Shown here: piece by piece, positions 25,901 through 30,811 of the stretch | How the letters are laid out: each line of letters starts with the position of its first letter | How positions within the stretch are numbered: position 1 is the first letter of the stretch | Assembly (NCBI GenBank): GCA_010027825.1 | Contig: RGUK01000010.1 | Location: forward strand, 1-30,811 | From: a bacterium | GTDB taxonomy: Bacteria > Dependentiae > Babeliae > Babeliales > RVW-14 | Direction of reading: 5' to 3' | DNA length: 30,811 nt | Translations under genes and position numbers: made by a program | Notes under the pieces: model-generated | Database searches by the model: none | Seen by the model: only the letters and a program-made list of their open reading frames with translations | What the model was told of the DNA's origin: nothing

Positions 25901-28900
25901 GTGATGACATCGTCAGACGGAATTACGTGGACCACACGTACGAGTGAAGGAACTAATGCTTGGCGTAGTGTGACATGGAGTCCTGAATTGTCACTTTTTG
26001 TGGCAGTTGCCAGTTCCGGAACGGGCAACAGGGTGATGACATCGTCTAACGGACTCACCTGGACCACGCGTTCAAGCGCTGCAGACAACAGTTGGTACGG
26101 AATAGCGTGGAGTCCTGAGCTGTCACTTTTTGTTGCAGTATCAATTACAGGAACCGGTAACAGAGTAATGACGTCGCCAGACGGATTTGTTTGGACAACG
26201 CGTGCAAGCGCGGTAGACAACGACTGGCGTAGTGTAATTTGGAGTCCTGAATTATCTCTTTTCGTGGCTGTTGCGGCTTCAGGGACGGGAAACAGATTGA
26301 TGACGTCATCAGACGGTATTGTTTGGACAACGCGAAGCTCAGCGGCAGACAATGATTGGTACAGTGCAGCGTGGAGTCCAGAATTGTCACGGTTTGTGGC
26401 GGTTGCTGCTACAGGATCGGGCAATCGTGTGATGACATCTCAGATCGCACTTTCAGCGAGCAGATCGACTCCTTTGATTTCGCCCGCGTACCTTACCGTC
26501 ACAGAAGGCAACGTCAATTTGGTGGGCACACTCACATTACCAAGTACAACGAGAACGGGGTTGACGGTGGCAACAGTTGCGGTGACCAATACGGTTACGT
26601 CAGGGGGTGTATTTTCTACAAACGCGTCAGTTGGAACGCTTTTAAGGGGTACAACCACATCGATGGCGAATGTAAGGGTGTCTGGTGGTGTAACGGCCGC
26701 AAACGTTACACATACCAATGCCACGGTTGGTACGATTACGTCCACTTTTTCTAGTATAGGAACGGTTTTGGTTACATCCAATGTCACAACGGGTAACTTT
26801 GGCGGCACCGTAGGGTCGTTTGACACGGTGACAGCAAGCACTATTGGGGCGGCGGTTATATCCGGTGTAGACGCTCAAGTCACCGGTAACCTTGCACTAG
26901 GCGGTGCTTTGACCACCACAAGAATCACTGCAAGTAACATTGTTAACACCAATATAACGACATCCACGGCTGTTGTGGGGAACATGGCGGCACAAGGTAT
27001 GTCAATAACATCGTATCCACTTACATCAAGTGTGTCATTGGCTTACACATTGCGGGTTGATGGTGCAGGGACGGAAGCAAATACTGCAATTACAAATGCA
27101 CCTGATGGTTCAATTTACGTGGCAGGGTACAGTGTATCCACTACGGCGTCGTTTTATGCCACAGACGGGACGACAGTTGTGGGGACGATGGCAGGCACAG
27201 GAAAGGTAGGGTATGTAGCAAAGTACACCCCTACGGGGTCTCTTCAGTACACGCTCCGTATTGACGGAGCGGATGGTACTTCGGATGGAGAAAACAATAG
27301 TGCGATCACAATAGATGCGAGTGGTAATCTATATGTCGCAGGATATAGTCAATCGTCTCCGATTAGATTTTATGCAACAGATGGAACGACGATAGTTCAA
27401 ACAATGGCGAATCCAAACACAAACACTGCGACAGCGTATGTTGCAAAATACAATAGTTCAGGTGCATTTCAGTACACACTTCGGATTGACAACACTGTTA
27501 ATGAATATAACACTGCAATCGCAACGGACGCAAGTGGTTCAGTATACGTAGCGGGGTGGAGTAGTTCAAGTAGTCCAAGGTTTTATGCCACAGACGGGAC
27601 AACAATAGTACAAACGATGGCAAATTTAGGAAGTACTGTTGTGGCCTACATAGCAAAATACAGTTCCGCTGGGGCATTGCAGTACACACTTCGAATTGAC
27701 GGTGTCGGTACTACCGAAGAATATAACTATGCAATAGCAACTGACATTGCAGGCAATGTCTATATAGGAGGATACAGTAATGGCACCATAGCATCATTTT
27801 ATGCAACAGACGGGACCACGGTAGTAGCGACAATGGCGAATGCTGGTGGTGCTAGTGGTACATATGTAGGATATGTAGCAAAGTACAATTCATCAGGCGC
27901 TTTGCAATACACATTGCGTATCGATGGTACAAGTTATGATTACATTAATGCAATTAATACAGATTCAAGCAATAATGTCTATGTTGCGGGATGGACGCAA
28001 TCGAGTCCAATTAGATTTTATGCGACAGACGGTACGACTATTGTAAGCACGACAAGTTCACTTGGACGATCTGGGTACATTGCAAAATACAGTTCTTCTG
28101 GTGCGTTACAATATACATTGCGGATTGACGGAAGTGGTTCTGGTACAGAAGCAAATACTGCGATTACAACGGACGCAAGCGGTAATGTTTACGTGACTGG
28201 GTATAGTAATTCTACAGCTGCAAGATTTTATGCAACTGACGGGGTCACAATTGTTCAAACCATGGCAAATGCAAGTACATCAGGTAATGTAGGGTACATA
28301 GCCAAGTACAGCTCCGCAGGAGCGTTACAGTACACCCTGAGAATTGACGGTAACAACAATGAATACAACACTTCAGTCACAACTGCAACAGACGGATCAG
28401 TGTACATAGCAGGGTACAGTGATTCAACAATAGCGTCATTTTATGCAACGGACGGAACTACAATTGTTTCGACAATGGCGAATACAGCTACCTCAGGTAG
28501 CGCGGTAGCGTACATTGCCAAGTACGTTGAAGCCATTAATTACACTGGTTACGTACTGTCCACAACGGGTGGTGTGGCAATTGGCAAAGTGGGCTTGTCA
28601 GCAAGCACTGCACTTGACGTCAGTGGTACCGTGCGTGCAACAAATATAGTCACAGGTGCGGTTACGGCTTCAAGTGGGCGAGTCACTAATTTGTCCACAA
28701 CGACACTTACTACAACTTCCAATATCCGTGTGTCAACATCGGGCACAGTAGCCACAGTGAATGCGCAAGCCACATCGGTGTCAGCGGCGAATGTTCTAGC
28801 GACTTCAGCGGCAATTGACAACTTTGTGACACCAAGCGGTCAAGTTGATTCCTTGTTTGTGTCGGACACACGTTTGCCTGGATCTATCAGTGCCACGACG

Positions 28901-30811
28901 GTGAATGCACCAACGGTACGGGGAACAAATGTGTCAGCGACAACTGCTACTTTAAGTTTAGTGAACGCACAGGCTTTTGGTGTAACAAATGCAAGTGTGG
29001 GCACGCTGTCCTTTTCCGGGCTGGCCTCGACTTCGGGTGCATTTGGAACTATCAACTTCGCAAACACCTTGTCTAATGGTACATTGTTGGTGACGGGAAC
29101 TGCACAGGCTACAAGCGCCGCGTTCGCAGTTGCGTCAACGGGTACCATTGCGGGTGGTGAAGCGACGATTGCCAATATGTTTGCGACAACAGGTAACTTG
29201 ACTTCTTTAGGGGCATCTAGCATTACGGTTACACGATTGGTGGGCACAGCGGGGTCTTTCTCCACGTTGGCTTCGGCGGATGTCACATTGACTACTCTTA
29301 CAGCGGGCAGTGTGTCTTTTACGACGATTGGTTCGACGAATGTGTTTGCGGGCAATGCGACCATTAGTAACCTTCTGGTGTCAGGGGGAACGCTTGTGGC
29401 TGCACAGGTGACCGGACTCTCCGGAACAAATGCGTTTATAGGATCAGGTATTGCGACAACGGTAGCATCGTCGGTTGTGACGACGGGTGGGTTACAGGCT
29501 ACGGACGGTGTGTTTACAAGCACAAATACCACGAACTACGTAGCGAGTACTTTGTCCAACCCGACCACGCAATCTAATGTATTGGTCACAAATTCATTGA
29601 ATTCCACAGAGGGACGTTTTACACAACTGACTGGAACGGGTGTATTTGTTGGGTCGGCAACAACAGCGACTTTAACGGTGCCATTTGATGTCACGGTGGG
29701 CAATATCAATTACACAAACAGTCTTTTGGTGGGTGGTGTGTCGGTGGCAACAAGGTGGGCGATGCCATCGGGTTCACAAAACTTGGTGACCACGTCGGGT
29801 AATGTGGGTATTAACACCACAACGCCACAGCATAGATTGGACGTCACGGGCAATGCTAGGGTGACAGGTGCGGTGACAACGTCGAATGTGGCACTTTCCC
29901 AGTTGGCTCAAAACGGGTCGCCTGTGTCGTTGGTGTCACAGTGGGCGACAAGGGGATCAGCGTCAGCTGCGGTGTATGGCAATGGGGAGATTGGAGGAAA
30001 TTTGGCTTACACACTCCTGATCGATGGTACACGTGAAGACCAACCATTGTCAATAGCAACGGCAGGGGACGGTTCAGTGTATGTGACGGGGTACTACTTT
30101 TCGACGCAAGCCAATTTGTATGCGACGGACGGGACTACAGTTGTGCAAACACTTGGAAACCTAAGTACCACTGGTGGTGCTCGTGCAGGGTTCATAGCAA
30201 AGTACAACTCATCTGGAGCGCTTCAGTACACACTCCGGATCGATGGTACAGCTTATGACTCCCCAGTGTCAATAGCAACGGCAGGGGATGGTTCAGTGTA
30301 CGTGACGGGGTACTACCAATCGACGCAAGCAAATTTATATGCGACGGACGGGACCACCATTCTCGCGACACTTGGAAACCTAAGTACCGCTGGTACAAAT
30401 GTAGGGTTCATAGCGAAATACAACTCTAGTGGTGTATTAGGGTACACACTCCGGATCGATGGCACAGCTTATGACTCCCCACAGTCAATAACCACCGCTT
30501 CGGACGGTTCAGTGTACGTGACGGGGTACTACAGTTCGACGCAAGCAAATTTATATGCGACGGACGGGACCACCATTCTCGCGACACTTGGAAACCTAAG
30601 TACAGCTGGTACAAGTGCAGGGTTCATATCAAAGTACAACTCATCTGGAGCGCTTCAGTACACACTCCGGATCGATGGTACAGGTGATGACTCCCCAGTG
30701 TCAATAGCAACGGCAGGGGACGGTTCAGTGTATGTGACGGGGTACTACCTTTCGACGCAAGCCAATTTATATGCGACGGACGGGACCACGATAGTGCAGA
30801 CACTTGGAAAT
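19910..30811 (+). CDS. Giant modular fibre-like protein 2 (3' end outside window)
   Basis: Open from ATG 19910 to the window edge, 3634 codons, with the same frame confirmed at landmarks along its length. It is a tandem paralogue of giant protein 1: the N-terminal 190 residues share GGL-x-V-x-G, ITG-x-VSVN, TPN-x-x-DI-x-YE, GF-x-FD, ELNG-x-Y and FTGDL blocks. GNVGI-type motifs occur at residues 253 (degenerate), 299, 1053, 1273, 1740, 1800, 2888 (degenerate), 3297 and 3357 (degenerate). A seven-repeat WSPELSLFV propeller occupies 1873-2180. Unlike gene 1 it also carries a second propeller family at 2379-2874 and again from 3367. The shaft is less regular, with more Asp, Arg and Gln, than in gene 1. 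Whether it ends in the same tip domain cannot be seen. A surface fibre role is inferred. Confidence 0.88.
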   Translation, partial: MSYNRDALVIKTHVRIKDTSPSGASSGGLVVAGSIATANTDITGEVSVNDTKMTPNKDDIVYEREYTVPPNQNAWVNVPGFSFDSSRTRSFQANVKANTPTASTLYELNGLYKATGWAFNYTFTGDLLPLQFAVVDFSGVGQVQVKNPSADQVELRFRAATTAIKDTTPIVETVGLITGGNSRFSTGAFIIATATGGLESTPGTLQFDKNSFKITTPMEVNSQSTVTGTAGAALQVGGGVSVAKGVRTNVLAVGATRANTALNVQGDIHFTEEFLQDRLPFDKSLFEQSGGNIFYNTAGNVGIRTTAPTTSFDVVGTGKVSGAVTLGNIFSSNVKSAGITAGSVHVTGRLTGSTLTMGNVVTADTLAVGGTLVAASVAALNVIDTRVTTGNLNFTTAQVNDIAFKNAHIPLTTIGTADVTNVSTVNVSLDNVMSTNINVSGGVTASAVRSQSTTTDTLNTNTSNTQFLQVTQTISGGDIRNALGITDAVNANVSTLVSGDIRVLDNAQSERLFANTVDVTDTIVSSANIHTVVTPIFHFTSGSTGSLTSNTVRGTSLQTGNVQNDTAVTVGNLQSTSISTGPLTAAVSTTAANLRSNIILGDHLTAQSVDANNTLVADQVNASQDARVGQLTLSTLTNSSTMTGGIMQVSGDINAGNIRSSTVSTDMLTTRNIELTNVSTSTIRQDTVTTGSLQVNFSASIATVNANNATHTQTTMTNLAATGLTTPNFVVPGSLTLTNVGAASVSGTNLVLGTSNVSGMALTTGTFGNLAGGQVVSGTIRSTNATVSNMQTGQLSTSTVSASDGVLAANVFATSSIAAGDSGVFSGTIGQLIATDARGVSSVLGGAITANNVVVSSTVSTGTLGASTSTLASARVGSVVSDTLHVPGTIGADTILVDTISSSSLSGASNATIGNLVSVTATVGNYLGTSISTGQLGVQQATLSNLVGASASVTNAVIPGVSTGTLTANVTVGGVAGLSSQFTTLASVKVSTTNITGGSLSASGTLSTESLATGDTTIGTLANTRTTAGTVVVSTLITTSTATMGSITVTSSGNVGISATAPQFTLDVSGTARISEGVSTGTVIATNVTTTNAVVTGQTTLDSALFSVASVTGGLVNGTVASVASVITPVAVASTASATSGVLSAITGTSGCVSNTLVTPNVVVSGSMGASNLIASTTSVLFTLTTTNMTAPSVIVPTATFDTMSSTLLSASTITGGSMSISGNVNIAGGLIVGTITAANLKNTNVTAGTANVGQLIAIGGTNTIGSITTTAGNVGINTTAPAFALDVPGTARVTTGVTTSTLTATGVSTGTLFGGTAAVANVFGTTVSAGSVLVSAASTGFTSLLATTSINTGSVGAALAQHSTISVTGVSAGSVTLQSLAADTLVSSSNLVATSALTATRVNASTLATSTAANISSATVNAAIATDTVVSSGLVTDAQTVSLRATDISAQGVNSSTTGVTNVLGTSGSFSNVAAGLLTTGNVSATNLQDGNLLTSTVVVGTVASTVVSTANVITTSGMTIGNLAFTSGTGLTASVSSARAGVVAATGGISTANVAATTANLVGLQTTSASVIGFAATSGSLTTANATSVTAGVLQGNTQVSFGSARAGTVSSATLFVTGLSADALLASTSVSTGTVSANSNNTIGSLVASTFTITSGNVGNVQATSVSVVASSVTAGTVLAGTLNAPNAAFTNVSAGTITANTVNAVNINFGSLSSNGVAYSASQWTTTAANIFYTAGNVGINTTAPQFTLDLAGTARVSSGLTTGNVNFTGSITQNGVPFASAKWVTSGTSLFNSAGNVAIGTSTASVALDVSGGVRVTNAVTAANVVVTGYINTYGNTVHTTAGTAYTVNLQTLSNRARTSRATANNAVSSWTTRASAASNTWSGVVWSPELGLFVAVSSSGTSDGVMTSPDGINWTTRATATNPWNAIAWSSELSLFVAVADQGTGNDRVMTSPDGINWTTRAGLSGTQWCSVVWSPELSLFVAVAYTGNVRVMTSSDGITWTTRTSEGTNAWRSVTWSPELSLFVAVASSGTGNRVMTSSNGLTWTTRSSAADNSWYGIAWSPELSLFVAVSITGTGNRVMTSPDGFVWTTRASAVDNDWRSVIWSPELSLFVAVAASGTGNRLMTSSDGIVWTTRSSAADNDWYSAAWSPELSRFVAVAATGSGNRVMTSQIALSASRSTPLISPAYLTVTEGNVNLVGTLTLPSTTRTGLTVATVAVTNTVTSGGVFSTNASVGTLLRGTTTSMANVRVSGGVTAANVTHTNATVGTITSTFSSIGTVLVTSNVTTGNFGGTVGSFDTVTASTIGAAVISGVDAQVTGNLALGGALTTTRITASNIVNTNITTSTAVVGNMAAQGMSITSYPLTSSVSLAYTLRVDGAGTEANTAITNAPDGSIYVAGYSVSTTASFYATDGTTVVGTMAGTGKVGYVAKYTPTGSLQYTLRIDGADGTSDGENNSAITIDASGNLYVAGYSQSSPIRFYATDGTTIVQTMANPNTNTATAYVAKYNSSGAFQYTLRIDNTVNEYNTAIATDASGSVYVAGWSSSSSPRFYATDGTTIVQTMANLGSTVVAYIAKYSSAGALQYTLRIDGVGTTEEYNYAIATDIAGNVYIGGYSNGTIASFYATDGTTVVATMANAGGASGTYVGYVAKYNSSGALQYTLRIDGTSYDYINAINTDSSNNVYVAGWTQSSPIRFYATDGTTIVSTTSSLGRSGYIAKYSSSGALQYTLRIDGSGSGTEANTAITTDASGNVYVTGYSNSTAARFYATDGVTIVQTMANASTSGNVGYIAKYSSAGALQYTLRIDGNNNEYNTSVTTATDGSVYIAGYSDSTIASFYATDGTTIVSTMANTATSGSAVAYIAKYVEAINYTGYVLSTTGGVAIGKVGLSASTALDVSGTVRATNIVTGAVTASSGRVTNLSTTTLTTTSNIRVSTSGTVATVNAQATSVSAANVLATSAAIDNFVTPSGQVDSLFVSDTRLPGSISATTVNAPTVRGTNVSATTATLSLVNAQAFGVTNASVGTLSFSGLASTSGAFGTINFANTLSNGTLLVTGTAQATSAAFAVASTGTIAGGEATIANMFATTGNLTSLGASSITVTRLVGTAGSFSTLASADVTLTTLTAGSVSFTTIGSTNVFAGNATISNLLVSGGTLVAAQVTGLSGTNAFIGSGIATTVASSVVTTGGLQATDGVFTSTNTTNYVASTLSNPTTQSNVLVTNSLNSTEGRFTQLTGTGVFVGSATTATLTVPFDVTVGNINYTNSLLVGGVSVATRWAMPSGSQNLVTTSGNVGINTTTPQHRLDVTGNARVTGAVTTSNVALSQLAQNGSPVSLVSQWATRGSASAAVYGNGEIGGNLAYTLLIDGTREDQPLSIATAGDGSVYVTGYYFSTQANLYATDGTTVVQTLGNLSTTGGARAGFIAKYNSSGALQYTLRIDGTAYDSPVSIATAGDGSVYVTGYYQSTQANLYATDGTTILATLGNLSTAGTNVGFIAKYNSSGVLGYTLRIDGTAYDSPQSITTASDGSVYVTGYYSSTQANLYATDGTTILATLGNLSTAGTSAGFISKYNSSGALQYTLRIDGTGDDSPVSIATAGDGSVYVTGYYLSTQANLYATDGTTIVQTLGN
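25526..26449 (+). repeat. Seven-repeat beta-propeller block of giant protein 2
   Basis: Seven repeats of the WSPELSLFV/GTGNRVMTSPDGI family, closest in loop sequence to block 1 of giant protein 1; blade 4 carries the SSNGL variant in both. The first unit begins VSSWTTR and the seventh ends ELSRFV...SQIALSASRS, then SPAYLTVTEGN. Flanking INTYGN and RTSRATANNA modules are kept. Confidence 0.85.
27044..28531 (+). repeat. Seven-repeat propeller of a second (SBBP-like) family
   Basis: Seven repeats of 68-75 residues: YTLRIDG, then NTAIATDASGNVYVAGYS, then RFYATDGTTIVQTMAN, then GYIAKYSSSGALQ. The D-x-x-GN-x-Y-V-x-GY and AKY-x-SSG elements match the SBBP beta-propeller repeat. Each unit has four strand-like segments, enough for one blade. 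The seventh copy stops at YIAKYVEA, lacking the terminal SSGALQ, as expected where a ring closes. Confidence 0.85.
30008..30811 (+). repeat. Second SBBP-like block, cut by window end
   Basis: Four repeats of 72-73 residues are visible (the fourth is incomplete): YTLRIDGTAYDSP, SIATAGDGSVYVTGYY, STQANLYATDGTT, FIAKYNSSGALQ. Copies are much more alike at DNA level than those at 27044-28531; long stretches of units two and three are almost identical. If this block also has seven units, about three lie beyond the window. Confidence 0.85.

Noticed and set aside
1..30811. tRNA or other structured RNA genes, inteins and introns
   Set aside because: None was seen; the capsid and D5 signature blocks are uninterrupted. 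Very short exons or divergent RNAs could be missed by eye.

Overview
The window looks like part of a Nucleocytoviricota (NCLDV, giant-virus) genome, or such a genome integrated in a host. Two hallmark genes point this way. One is a double-jelly-roll major capsid protein that keeps the family's signature blocks. The other is a D5-type primase-helicase with an N-terminal archaeo-eukaryotic primase part and a C-terminal superfamily-3 helicase. Genes are tightly packed, intron-free as far as can be seen, and preceded by very AT-rich leaders. I cannot place it below phylum from sequence alone.

Layout: bases 8-6025 hold three minus-strand genes in a row: capsid protein, a protein with a polymerase-beta-like nucleotidyltransferase signature, and the D5 primase-helicase. 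Bases 6026-6854 show no credible gene. A small plus-strand reading frame at 6855-7089 seems split by a frameshift. A minus-strand coiled-coil, Cys-rich protein (7079-8167) is transcribed divergently from the rest of the window.

The remaining 22.5 kb (73% of the window) is two tandem plus-strand giant genes: one complete (8248-19749, 3833 aa) and one still open at the window edge (19910-30811, at least 3634 aa). Both are fibre-like. Each has a related N-terminal domain, long Thr/Ser/Ala/Asn/Val-rich shafts, repeated GNVGINTTAP-LDV-G motifs of the kind seen in phage tail fibres and bacterial surface proteins, and inserted beta-propeller cassettes. There are four blocks of one propeller family, each with exactly seven repeats, and two blocks of a second family (one complete with seven repeats, one cut by the window edge). 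The first giant protein ends in a conserved fibre tip domain but shows no S74 autoprotease motif.

The most striking observation is that the two giant proteins keep their landmarks at nearly the same residue numbers (for example 1055/1053, 1275/1273, 1744/1740, 1805/1800, and propeller end 2178/2178), although the shaft sequence between landmarks has diverged strongly. This suggests selection on shaft length. The second protein then carries a different propeller family inserted at positions where the first has only a shaft motif or the other family. The likely biological reading (inference) is a pair of modular, probably glycosylated virion surface fibres for host attachment.
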